From: Bombella sp. ESL0385
GTDB taxonomy: Bacteria > Pseudomonadota > Alphaproteobacteria > Acetobacterales > Acetobacteraceae
NCBI RefSeq assembly: GCF_009725755.1
Contig: NZ_WNIJ01000001.1
Coordinates: 868,001 to 932,000, forward strand
DNA: 64,000 nt
Direction of reading: 5' to 3'
Positions 19,443-30,590 of the stretch are shown here, piece after piece (position 1 is the stretch's first letter; the number at the start of each line of letters is the position of its first letter). Below the pieces are notes generated by a model. The model was not told where the DNA came from. It was given only the letters and a program-made list of their open reading frames with translations, and made no database searches. Position numbers and translations under genes: made by a program.

Positions 19443-19640
19443 TTTTCCTTTTTGGCGATGTTTTGGGTATTTTCTGTCCACTATTTTTTTCAGAAACGGG
19501 ATTGACAGTTATATCGGGGGGAAAAGGGGGGAACATCTATGTTACGGGTTAGAAAACCTTTTATAAATCGTTGTTTTTCAGATAGTTAGTGATGGTGACT
19601 AAAAAATAGGCAATCTCTCAAAAAGGAGAGAAACTCTGCG
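19443..19640 (+). other. Intergenic leader region upstream of uvrC
   Basis: About 200 bp without a recognised gene. It contains a perfect TTGACA (19502-19507) but no good -10 element at the right distance, a G-rich stretch (19516-19531), and a possible 16-codon ORF (19539-19589) preceded by AGGGGGGAA. Just before 19640 lies AAAAAGGAGAG, a strong ribosome-binding site for the small ORF at 19641. Confidence 0.4.
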
Positions 19641-19736
19641 ATGCGGCGTTTTACCCTTGGGGTATTCACAGCTTTTTCCACAGGAATAGTGGATGAGTTT
19701 GCTAAGCCTTATAAAATCAGGAAGAATTGGCGGTAA
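19641..19736 (+). CDS. Small ORF (31 aa) in frame with and abutting uvrC
   Basis: ATG at 19641 is preceded by AAAAAGGAGAG, one of the best Shine-Dalgarno sequences in the window, about 10 bp upstream. The ORF encodes 31 residues starting MRRFTLGVFTAFSTG and ending KIRKNWR. It terminates in TAA at 19734-19736, immediately before the uvrC ATG at 19737, and is in the same frame as uvrC. It could be a coupled leader peptide or a small protein. No family is recognised. Alternatively it is a chance ORF within the uvrC leader. It also contains two DnaA-box-like 9-mers (19662-19670 and 19674-19682). Confidence 0.4.
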   Translation: MRRFTLGVFTAFSTGIVDEFAKPYKIRKNWR

Positions 19737-21635
19737 ATGAGCATTATGGCTGAATCCCCTCACGGTGTGGCTGCGATTCGGAAGGCCCTGAAGACAATCC
19801 CTGACAGTCCGGGCGTCTACCGTATGGTCGGGGCGAAGGGGGAGGTGCTTTATGTTGGTAAGGCCCTAAACCTTAAGAAACGTGTAACCTCTTATACCCA
19901 TCTCTCTCGCCTATCCGAACGTATTCGTCTGATGGTGACGCTTACTATGGGGATGGAGATTGTCGTCACCAGGACAGAGGCCGAAGCTTTGTTGCTAGAG
20001 GCCAATTACATCAAGCGGATGAAGCCACGCTTTAATATCCTCTTGCGGGACGATAAATCTTACCCGTGGTTGTTGCTAAGTGGGGACCACGCTTACCCTC
20101 GCCTAATGCGCCAAAGGGGGAAACCGATAAAAGGGGCGACTTATTGGGGGCCTTTTGCGTCATCTCGTGCGGTGGATCAGACGATTCAGGTGATTCAACG
20201 GGCTTTTATGCTGCGGACATGCACCGATAGCGTGTTTGAATCCCGCACTAGGCCTTGTTTGCTTTATCAAATTAAGCGTTGTTCTGCCCCCTGTGTGGAG
20301 CGGATTAGCGCGCAGGAATATCAAGCGTTAGTTGGACAAACGAAGGAGTTCCTCAGCGGTGGAGGGCGGGAGCTTCAACAACGGCTCACAAAAGAGATGG
20401 AAGATGCCGCGGAGGAGATGGCTTTTGAGCGTGCTGCGCTGATTCGGGACCGTATCCGCGGCTTTGCGAATCTTCGAGCCTCAGGTGCGATTAATCCCAT
20501 TACTATTCGAGAAGCAGATGTTGTGGCTTTGTGGCAGCAAGCGGGACAGAGCTGCATACAGGTTTTCTTTATCCGAGGAGGACGAAATAATGGGAACCGC
20601 GCCTTCTACCCGCGTCATGCGAAGGATGAGCCAGCGGCAGATGTTCTCTCTGCTTTTTTATTGCAATTTTATGAGGATAAACAACCACCCGCTCAGATAT
20701 TGACGAATCTTGCTCCGCAAGAGGATGCTTTGTTGATGGAGGCTCTGACACTACAGCGCGGGCATAAGGTGCAGATACTCCAACCACAAAGGGGGGAGAA
20801 AAAAGATGTGTTGGATCATGCCATCCTCAATGCGCGCGAAGCGTTAGAACGCCGCTTAGCAGAGACAGCAGGACAGGCGGCTCTTTTGGAAAAGGTGGCG
20901 GATTTGTTTGGTCTTCCTGCGCCGCCAAAACGTATCGAAGTGTATGATAACTCTCATCTGATGGGCCAAGCCCCTTATGGGGCGATGATTGTTGGCGGGC
21001 CGGAGGGGTTTGTAAAACGGGCTTACCGTAAGTTTTCCATTCGTGGTCCTGTGGCACCGGGCGATGATTTTGGAATGATGAAGGAGGTTATGAGCCGCCG
21101 TTTTGCACAATTAAGTATGGAGGATGCAGGGAGTGAGGCATGGCCAGATCTGTTGTTGATTGATGGCGGCAAAGGCCAAGTACGAGTCGTAAAAGAGATG
21201 CTTGAGGAGAAGGGCCTGTCCTCCATTCCGATTGTGGGGATTGCGAAAGGGGTGGATCGCAATGCGGGGCGAGAGTGGTTTTTTGTCGAAGGGCGGGAGC
21301 CATTTCAATTACCTGTTAATGATGCTGTCTTATATTATCTACAACGCCTGCGTGATGAGGCGCATCGCTTCGTGATTACAACCCATAGGGCTGGTCGCTC
21401 TAAGGCGTTAACGCGCTCAGGGTTGGATGATGTGCCCGGCATTGGCCCAGCACGGAAGAAGGCATTGCTGACACGTTTTGGGTCTGTCCGGCAGGTGCGC
21501 CAAGCGGCAATAGAGGAGTTAGAACATGTACCGGGAATTAATCGTGAAATGGCGCAGGTCATTTATGGATATTTCCATCCAGAATGGGTAAGAGAGCAAA
21601 GTGACGTCTCCGAAAAACCCTGGCTAGATTCATAG
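19737..21635 (+). CDS. uvrC: Excinuclease ABC subunit C
   Basis: UvrC makes the dual incisions of nucleotide excision repair in complex with UvrB. It has 632 residues. An N-terminal GIY-YIG nuclease (SPGVYRM...[14 protein letters not shown], residues 24-50) makes the 3' cut; a Cys-rich stretch ([16 protein letters not shown]) follows; the UVR helical hairpin contacting UvrB is near 215-250; the RNase H-like nuclease ([21 protein letters not shown]) makes the 5' cut; and a C-terminal double helix-hairpin-helix ([21 protein letters not shown]) binds DNA. The start ATG 19737 directly follows the stop of a small ORF, suggesting translational coupling. pgsA follows after 32 bp. Confidence 0.97.
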   Translation: MSIMAESPHGVAAIRKALKTIPDSPGVYRMVGAKGEVLYVGKALNLKKRVTSYTHLSRLSERIRLMVTLTMGMEIVVTRTEAEALLLEANYIKRMKPRFNILLRDDKSYPWLLLSGDHAYPRLMRQRGKPIKGATYWGPFASSRAVDQTIQVIQRAFMLRTCTDSVFESRTRPCLLYQIKRCSAPCVERISAQEYQALVGQTKEFLSGGGRELQQRLTKEMEDAAEEMAFERAALIRDRIRGFANLRASGAINPITIREADVVALWQQAGQSCIQVFFIRGGRNNGNRAFYPRHAKDEPAADVLSAFLLQFYEDKQPPAQILTNLAPQEDALLMEALTLQRGHKVQILQPQRGEKKDVLDHAILNAREALERRLAETAGQAALLEKVADLFGLPAPPKRIEVYDNSHLMGQAPYGAMIVGGPEGFVKRAYRKFSIRGPVAPGDDFGMMKEVMSRRFAQLSMEDAGSEAWPDLLLIDGGKGQVRVVKEMLEEKGLSSIPIVGIAKGVDRNAGREWFFVEGREPFQLPVNDAVLYYLQRLRDEAHRFVITTHRAGRSKALTRSGLDDVPGIGPARKKALLTRFGSVRQVRQAAIEELEHVPGINREMAQVIYGYFHPEWVREQSDVSEKPWLDS

Positions 21636-21667
21636 TTAGGGCATGGCCTGCCGGATAGGGATACATA

Positions 21668-22231
21668 GTGCTTAATCTTCCCAATCTTCTGACTTTGTTC
21701 CGTATTCTTGTGATCCCGTTATTAATCGGGTGCCTCGCTGGTGGTGGCATCTGGGCAGATATTGCTTTTTGCTTATATGTTGGGGCATGTGTGACGGATT
21801 ATCTGGACGGAGCCTTAGCACGCAGGCAAGGTTTAACGTCTGACTTAGGCCGGATGATGGACCCGATTGCAGATAAGCTCTTGGTGGGTAGTTTGCTTTT
21901 AGCCCTCGCCGGGCTGGGAGGCTTGCATTTTTGGTCCCTCTATGCAGCTATTTTGATTATGTTGCGAGAGATTTTAATTAGTGGGTTGCGGGAATATATG
22001 GCCTCTCAAAATCAGACAATCCCTTCAACTCGTTTGGCGAAATGGAAAACGGGGATACAAATGGTGGCCATAGGTTTGCTCATTCTTGGGCAAGGGGGTA
22101 TTAGTTCTTTCCATGATGTGGCCCGGTATTTTGGGTTTATGGGGGCAGTATTGCTTTGGCTGTCTGTGATTCCTACCCTTTTGACAGGAACAGGTTATTT
22201 AAAAGCAACTATGGCACGGATGCGGGTATAA
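21668..22231 (+). CDS. pgsA: CDP-diacylglycerol-glycerol-3-phosphate 3-phosphatidyltransferase
   Basis: Makes phosphatidylglycerophosphate, the precursor of phosphatidylglycerol and cardiolipin, at the inner membrane. It has 187 residues and about five hydrophobic helices. The CDP-alcohol phosphatidyltransferase signature D-x2-D-G-x2-A-R-x8-G-x3-D-x3-D is intact in DYLDGALARRQGLTSDLG followed by RMMDPIAD. It begins with the typical LNLPNLLTLFRI. The start is GTG 21668. A 32-bp gap follows uvrC, an order common in proteobacteria, so they are likely one operon. Confidence 0.93.
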   Translation: MLNLPNLLTLFRILVIPLLIGCLAGGGIWADIAFCLYVGACVTDYLDGALARRQGLTSDLGRMMDPIADKLLVGSLLLALAGLGGLHFWSLYAAILIMLREILISGLREYMASQNQTIPSTRLAKWKTGIQMVAIGLLILGQGGISSFHDVARYFGFMGAVLLWLSVIPTLLTGTGYLKATMARMRV

Positions 22232-22351
22232 AAGGTGGGATATCAGTCAGATAAATCAAATAGCCATGCAGGGGCTTACCGCCTTCTTCTCTTGTCAGAG
22301 CCTGCTTATAAAACACGTATTATGCACCGGATGATGCCCAAGGGCGATGGG

Positions 22352-23887
22352 ATGAGGCGGGCTAGTCTCGTTATTTTATCGTGTTTAACGGCAAGCTGTA
22401 CGGGGTGGGATAGGCGTGCAGGGGAGATGTTTAACCCCATCGGCAACCCTAACTCTCCCGATGCACAGAGTGAAGTGGCACGCCGTGTGCGGGGCGAAGT
22501 TGCGAGTACAACCCCTATCCTTCCAGAGGAAGGCGATATTTGGCCCGGCCAGCCAGAGCCTGTGCCAAGCTTACAGGATGTAAGCCGCTCCAATAGTCAG
22601 TTCATTAATAAGTGGCATCAATTAAGGCCACAGCTTGAGGCGGACCTGAAGCATCAGTTGGCTGATGGGCAGGGTTTAGCGGTAGGCGAGGATGTTGGCA
22701 AACGCTATGGATCTGGCAAAGCGATTATGCCAGCAGAAACCCCTTTGCCATCGCATGTGCAGGATAATGCTGATGCTTATCTAGAGCCAGTGGATCAGAA
22801 AAAGGCGGAGCAATCTGCCAAGGCTTTGTTGGCCGAAAGCCATGTAGATTCTGTTCCTCTTCCCGATATAAAGCCTCAGCCTCAGCCTCAGCCTCGGCCT
22901 CAGCCCCAGCCTCAGGCGCAGGAGGTTGTGCAGAAGGAGGCTACATCTTCTCCAGCTCCGCAGGCGCATGTCGCTCCGCCGCCACCTGCTGCGCTTATTG
23001 TGGTGCCGCCTTTGCCTGCCACTCGGCAGGCCACCGTGCAGCCTGAACATAAGGAGACAATGGCTAAGCTGGAGAGAATGCCAGCTGCCCCTGTTGTGGC
23101 TCCTATCGCTTCGCAAAAAGCACCATCTTCCGTTGCGCCGGTTATTGTGCCGCCTGCACCGGTACACGCTCCCATCAAGGAGGAGGCGAAGAAGATGCCT
23201 CCTGTAACGGCACAAGCGTCTCGGTATAGTGAGGATGTTGCTGCAGTTTTCGCAGCTGGTGGTGGGGCATTGCCGCTACATGAATATGGTAGCAGGCATG
23301 AGAAGACTCCGGCCAAGACTACGCCATATAGCGCACCGATTGCCTCTGCCGTGCCAAATACTGTACCCCCTAAAACGGAACGTGTGGAAGCAAGCCCTCA
23401 GCAATGGAATGATTTTGGGGAGGAGGCAACCAAAGCTTCTACCGTCTCTAGGCGTCATGATAACGTAAAGGCTTCGGTTGTAGAGCCACTTGTACCGGGG
23501 GCGGTCTCTATTCCTAATGGGGATGGGACCTATACCTTTATCCGACCGGATGGGACAATTAAGGTCGTAAGCGAGATACGCGGTGGTGCCTTTAAGAAGG
23601 CCACAACGCACCACTCTGATAAGAGTTTAAGTCTTACGGAGGAGTATGCAAAACCGCGTTATGTACGGCCTACTCAACAGCTAGAGAATAATCGATATGA
23701 TTGGGAAGGCGATGTGATTAAGCTCTCTGAGCGGGTAGGAGAGGAAGATACGATGACAGTGAGGCGGAAGGGCGGTTACCATAAAGGGACATCCTACCGT
23801 GGACATAGTGTTGTAAAGCATGGTCATTCTCGCCATCATGCGTCTCGTCATCGCTATAATGATTTGGATGCTTTTGGCGATAGATAA
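22352..23887 (+). CDS. Proline/glutamine-rich predicted lipoprotein, unknown function
   Basis: Not recognised. From ATG 22352 it encodes 511 residues beginning with a lipoprotein signal, MRRASLVILSCLTASC, with lipobox LTAS|C at Cys16. It should therefore be exported and lipid-anchored. Around residues 174-190 is a (Pro-Gln)n run, and residues about 190-350 are low-complexity Ala/Pro/Val-rich, resembling a periplasm-spanning linker. A short ordered-looking motif, NGDGTYTFIRPDGTIKVV, lies near residue 390, followed by a basic His/Arg/Tyr-rich tail. An in-frame GTG at 22235 would extend it by 39 residues but would bury the signal peptide. It follows pgsA by 120 bp. No enzymatic motif is visible. 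Confidence 0.7.
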   Translation: MRRASLVILSCLTASCTGWDRRAGEMFNPIGNPNSPDAQSEVARRVRGEVASTTPILPEEGDIWPGQPEPVPSLQDVSRSNSQFINKWHQLRPQLEADLKHQLADGQGLAVGEDVGKRYGSGKAIMPAETPLPSHVQDNADAYLEPVDQKKAEQSAKALLAESHVDSVPLPDIKPQPQPQPRPQPQPQAQEVVQKEATSSPAPQAHVAPPPPAALIVVPPLPATRQATVQPEHKETMAKLERMPAAPVVAPIASQKAPSSVAPVIVPPAPVHAPIKEEAKKMPPVTAQASRYSEDVAAVFAAGGGALPLHEYGSRHEKTPAKTTPYSAPIASAVPNTVPPKTERVEASPQQWNDFGEEATKASTVSRRHDNVKASVVEPLVPGAVSIPNGDGTYTFIRPDGTIKVVSEIRGGAFKKATTHHSDKSLSLTEEYAKPRYVRPTQQLENNRYDWEGDVIKLSERVGEEDTMTVRRKGGYHKGTSYRGHSVVKHGHSRHHASRHRYNDLDAFGDR

Positions 23888-23926
23888 AAGATAATTGCTT
23901 TTAGGGGGAATCTTCTGCCAAAAAGG

Positions 23927-23953
23927 CTTGACCTGAAAGGCACAAGGTATCAT
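23927..23953 (+). promoter_or_regulatory. Possible promoter of rpmG
   Basis: CTTGAC (23927-23932) resembles the alphaproteobacterial -35 element and TATCAT (23948-23953) a -10 element. Their spacing is 15 bp, shorter than ideal, so this is tentative. It lies about 85 bp upstream of rpmG. Confidence 0.3.
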
Positions 23954-24035
23954 TCTCCCGTCCAAGTATTCGGGAATATGCTGCTTGGAATAATGGTGAA
24001 GCGGCATCCCATCACGGCAGCAGTCCGAGGGTAGT

Positions 24036-24203
24036 ATGGCTAAGACAAATGTTATCATGATCCGTCTCGTTTCTTCCGCAGATACGGGTTATTTTTATGT
24101 GACGAAGAAGAACGCACGCACAGCAACAGGCAAGATGGAAGTGCGTAAGTATGACCCTGTTGTGCGTAAGCATGTGGTCTTTCGCGAAGCGAAGATTAAG
24201 TAA
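24036..24203 (+). CDS. rpmG: 50S ribosomal protein L33
   Basis: Small ribosomal protein of the large subunit, 55 residues, starting [20 protein letters not shown] and ending FREAKIK. The sequence [21 protein letters not shown] is the family core. It is the alphaproteobacterial cysteine-free form, so it does not bind zinc and is not a zinc-responsive paralogue. The start is ATG 24036 with GAGGGTAG just upstream. A strong terminator follows directly, so it is probably transcribed alone. Confidence 0.97.
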   Translation: MAKTNVIMIRLVSSADTGYFYVTKKNARTATGKMEVRKYDPVVRKHVVFREAKIK

Positions 24204-24224
24204 GGGTCTTCGTAGAAATCTTAT

Positions 24225-24257
24225 AAAAAAGGCGGCTCACTCTGGGCCGCTTTTTTT
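24225..24257 (+). terminator. Rho-independent terminator after rpmG
   Basis: GCGGC (24232-24236) pairs with GCCGC (24246-24250), extended by flanking A and T runs, and is followed by seven T residues. It lies 22 bp past the rpmG stop. Confidence 0.85.
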
Positions 24258-24284
24258 GTATCTGGAGGTGATGGGAAGACGCGT

Positions 24285-24611
24285 TTAATAAAGCGGGTGT
24301 TTATCCCCATAAGGAATGACTAAATCGCCTTTGAGACTATCATTCAGCATAGCGCGGCTTCGCTCGTCCAACATATCAGAGTCGAGGGCATTTTCATTAA
24401 GGGCTAAAACGCGCCGCCGCCAGATATTTTGCTCTGCATGGGCATTAGCTAAGGCTAGCTGCGCCTCTGCCTGTAGGGTCTTTTGGTGCTGATAGGCCCT
24501 AATCCCTAACTCGCCATGAAGGGCGTTCCAGACGAAATAGGCCGCTAGGAGAAGAAAGAGGAGAGGGGCACAGATAGCTCTTACGCTGCGCCGTAAAAAG
24601 ACGAACACCAT
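24285..24611 (-). CDS. ftsB: FtsB/DivIC-family septum formation protein
   Basis: A 108-residue bitopic membrane protein. One N-terminal transmembrane helix (about residues 12-32) is followed by a coiled-coil-prone segment (YQHQKTLQAEAQLALANAHAE) and a conserved-looking tail with DMLDERSRAMLN. This is the FtsB/DivIC pattern: a cell-division protein linking FtsL, FtsQ and the septal synthase. Its place immediately downstream of eno matches the eno-ftsB neighbourhood widely seen in proteobacteria. A terminator lies between eno and ftsB, so ftsB may use its own promoter. The start is ATG 24611. Confidence 0.85.
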   Translation of the reverse strand: MVFVFLRRSVRAICAPLLFLLLAAYFVWNALHGELGIRAYQHQKTLQAEAQLALANAHAEQNIWRRRVLALNENALDSDMLDERSRAMLNDSLKGDLVIPYGDKHPLY

Positions 24612-24693
24612 ATCCCCCTTAACGTCTCGTAAATAAAATCACGGAATCACCCTATAAAGGATTTTTGCAACAAGCAAGTTACGCAGAGGATAT

Positions 24694-24726
24694 AAAAAAA
24701 CCCCGCCTTGTGGGCGGGGTTTCTTT
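24694..24726 (-). terminator. Rho-independent terminator after eno
   Basis: CCCCGCC (24701-24707) and GGCGGGG (24713-24719) form a 7-bp GC stem with a 5-nt loop. On the minus strand it is followed by seven T residues. It ends the eno transcript, 26 bp past the stop. Confidence 0.88.
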
Positions 24727-24751
24727 TAGACCAATGGCCTATGGCTGAAGA

Positions 24752-26074
<1,323 letters not shown>

Positions 26075-26148
26075 CTATCATCAGGCGCGAAGCAACATCC
26101 GCTTACACCTTATTTTAGTCTCAAAAACCGGGCCTGAGGTCAATTAAG

Positions 26149-26621
26149 ATGCGACAATTTCCTGTCACGGCAGCCATGCTTATTGTGCTTGGCGGTGTTT
26201 TGCCTTTGTTAATGGGCGGCTGGCTCTTTTTGGCGGGGATTGTCATGTCTCTGCCGCATTTAACACTCGTTTTGCTTACGTATGGGGGCTGTCTCTTACC
26301 CTTTTATGGGGCGATGAATTGGGGTTTCTTAGCCTGCAAGCCCACCATCATCCTCCCGAAAAGGGAAAGCCTGCGTGATAAGCGGGCGATTCTCTTGGGG
26401 TGTTTTGCGTTTTTATGGGGATGGTTAGCCATGGGTGTTGGGGCCTCTGGCTCTTTAAAAATAGGTTTTGCGCTGGAAATAGGGGGCTTTCTCAGCCTCA
26501 TCTTATTAGAACGACTCGCAAACCGGCATGGTGACTTCCCGCCCGGTTATTTTCTGGTACGGGTGATTAGCAGCATTTTATGCGTGATTGGCTTCGCGCT
26601 CGCGCTTCTTTCTCCGCAAGG

Positions 26622-26631
<10 letters not shown>
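26149..26631 (+). CDS. DUF3429-type small membrane protein
   Basis: Integral membrane protein of 160 residues with about five hydrophobic helices. The pattern MSLPHLTLVLLTYGGCLLPFYGAMNWG, followed by a further helix pair and a charged LLERLANRHGDFPP segment, resembles the DUF3429 family, whose function is unknown. The start is ATG 26149 with GAGG about 10 bp upstream. It is divergent from eno, and its 3' end overlaps convergent kdsA by 10 bp. Confidence 0.65.
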
Positions 26632-29098
<2,467 letters not shown>

Positions 29099-29171
29099 TT
29101 ATATAGCGAAGAGGCAGGGAAGGGGAAGTAGATTATGGCTTAACTTCCCCTAAAATTAGTGCCCTAAAATT

Positions 29172-29193
29172 AATGAGCAGGTGTTTGCTCATT
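29172..29193 (-). terminator. Hairpin downstream of secG
   Basis: AATGAGCA (29172-29179) pairs with TGCTCATT (29186-29193) around a 6-nt loop. On the minus strand AATTTTA follows. It lies about 40 bp past the secG stop and may terminate or attenuate reading into pyrG. Confidence 0.5.
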
Positions 29194-29199
29194 TTGTGT

Positions 29200-29286
29200 C
29201 TGTCCCTGCGTCTGTGCGGGAGCAGTTTCTTAAAACTCGTCACTGGCTTTGCTATCATCCTGTCCCTGCGTCTGTGCGGGAGCAGT
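29200..29286. repeat. 27-bp direct repeat spanning the end of secG
   Basis: A perfect 27-bp sequence occurs at 29200-29226 and again at 29260-29286, 60 bp apart. The right copy codes for part of the SecG tail (TAPAQTQGQ). The left copy lies beyond the stop codon (29230-29232) but in the same frame, so the two copies would encode the same peptide if the stop were absent. Confidence 0.9.
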
Positions 29287-29613
29287 AGGAGCCTGCGGGG
29301 CCGCTGCTTGCGGTGCAGTTTGTGCAGCTGGTTGGGATACAGGCGGATGAGCGAGAATATCACGCCCATTGCTCGCACCAGAGGAGGCTCCGCGATTCAA
29401 GATGGCAAGGACCAAGCAGAGAATCATAAACAGGGCAGCTAGCACCGCCGTACTACGGGTGAGCAAGGTAGCCGTGCCACGCCCAGACATAAAAGAGCCA
29501 AGACCCTGACTATTGCCAACGCCAAGACCACCGCCTTCGCTACGCTGAATCAGGATAACGCCGATAAGGGCTAGGGCAACCAGAACAGTGAGGATAAGCA
29601 ATAATGTGGTCAT
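29230..29613 (-). CDS. secG: Preprotein translocase subunit SecG
   Basis: Inner-membrane subunit of the SecYEG protein export channel, 127 residues. Two transmembrane helices (about residues 3-22 and 55-72) flank the conserved loop LIQRSEGGGLGVGNSQG. The SGRGTATLLTRSTAVLAALF segment completes the family pattern. The C-terminal 50 residues are a variable Ala/Gln/Pro-rich tail. The frame continues past the TAA stop with a near-repeat of that tail for 19 codons before another stop, suggesting a recent nonsense change or tail duplication. The start is ATG 29613. It lies 18 bp downstream of tpiA. Confidence 0.93.
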   Translation of the reverse strand: MTTLLLILTVLVALALIGVILIQRSEGGGLGVGNSQGLGSFMSGRGTATLLTRSTAVLAALFMILCLVLAILNRGASSGASNGRDILAHPPVSQPAAQTAPQAAAPQAPTAPAQTQGQDDSKASDEF

Positions 29614-29631
29614 TCAATCAGGGTCCAAAAG

Positions 29632-30426
29632 TTACGAAGTCAGTTGAGGCGTCGTGGCCTCAGCCGCAGCGGTGATAATATCTAAGAAGCTCTGCGCCTC
29701 CAAACTAGCACTGCCAACAAGCACTCCATCTACGGCTTCGATAGACATAATGGAAGGGGCCTGTACAGATGTTACGGACCCGCCATACAGGACCGGGACG
29801 CGAATGTCATCTGTCATCAAGCGCATAGGCAATAAAGCACGAATGAGAGTTAGCTTCCTTTGGAGTTCCTCATGGGAAGGGGTAATCCCACTACCAATGG
29901 CCCAAACAGGCTCATAAGCAACGATTCCGCGGAAGCCTCTTGTAAGAGAGCCTTCAATTTGGCTGGCAAGGACACTTGCCGCACGGCCCTCATTACGTTC
30001 AGCAAGGTGCTCGCCAATACAGACAATCGGGGTCACGCCCGCAGCCGTAGCGGCTTTGACCTTCTGGCGAATCACGGCATCTGTTTCACCATGATTCTGG
30101 CGGCGTTCAGAATGGCCAAGGATGACATAGCTAGCCCCTAGAGCTTTGATCATCTGCGGGGAAATATCCCCCGTAAAAGGCCCTGATGCTGCTGGATAAC
30201 AATCTTGCGCCCCTAAAGCGAGCTGCTCATTTGGTAGGCCAATTTCATCAAGCTCGCTATGAACCCCAGCCAGTTGAGTAAAGGGTGGGCATAGGATGGT
30301 GTGGAGGCGGCTAGGCGGAGGATTGTCCCTTAATCCTTGAGCAACTCCGCGTGCAAGCTCTAGGCCATATTCGTGGCGGGCCTGCATCTTCCAGTTCCCA
30401 ATGACGAATTTGGGTACAGTGGTCAT
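29632..30426 (-). CDS. tpiA: Triosephosphate isomerase
   Basis: Interconverts dihydroxyacetone phosphate and glyceraldehyde-3-phosphate. It has 264 residues in a TIM barrel. Catalytic residues are visible: Lys in IGNWKM, His in VILGHSERR and Glu in VAYEPVWAIG, with the phosphate-binding YGGSV near the end. The start is ATG 30426 (MTTVPKFVIGNWKM) with GGGGGAGAG six bases upstream; a longer frame upstream lacks homology. It heads the tpiA-secG-pyrG-kdsA-eno block and is divergent from ppiD. Confidence 0.97.
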   Translation of the reverse strand: MTTVPKFVIGNWKMQARHEYGLELARGVAQGLRDNPPPSRLHTILCPPFTQLAGVHSELDEIGLPNEQLALGAQDCYPAASGPFTGDISPQMIKALGASYVILGHSERRQNHGETDAVIRQKVKAATAAGVTPIVCIGEHLAERNEGRAASVLASQIEGSLTRGFRGIVAYEPVWAIGSGITPSHEELQRKLTLIRALLPMRLMTDDIRVPVLYGGSVTSVQAPSIMSIEAVDGVLVGSASLEAQSFLDIITAAAEATTPQLTS

Positions 30427-30590
30427 TCTGCTCTCCCCCGGTTTCGCTATGGCGTACTTCATCGCGTTATCATGCAAATGATAGCCATGGCGCGCTGGTC
30501 AATTTGTCTCAGCATCTCTATGCTAGGGTAGCTTAGCGGGTTTTTCCGCTTAACGCCATTCCACCATTAGATAAGTGATACGCGCTTTCG

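Noticed and set aside
19443-19736. Chromosome replication origin near uvrC
   Set aside because: Only two imperfect DnaA boxes, no AT-rich unwinding element next to them and no dnaA, parAB or hemE neighbours.
22781-23316. Several overlapping open frames on both strands in the lipoprotein gene
   Set aside because: Produced by the repetitive Pro/Gln/Ala codons; the plus frame with signal peptide and lipobox explains the region.
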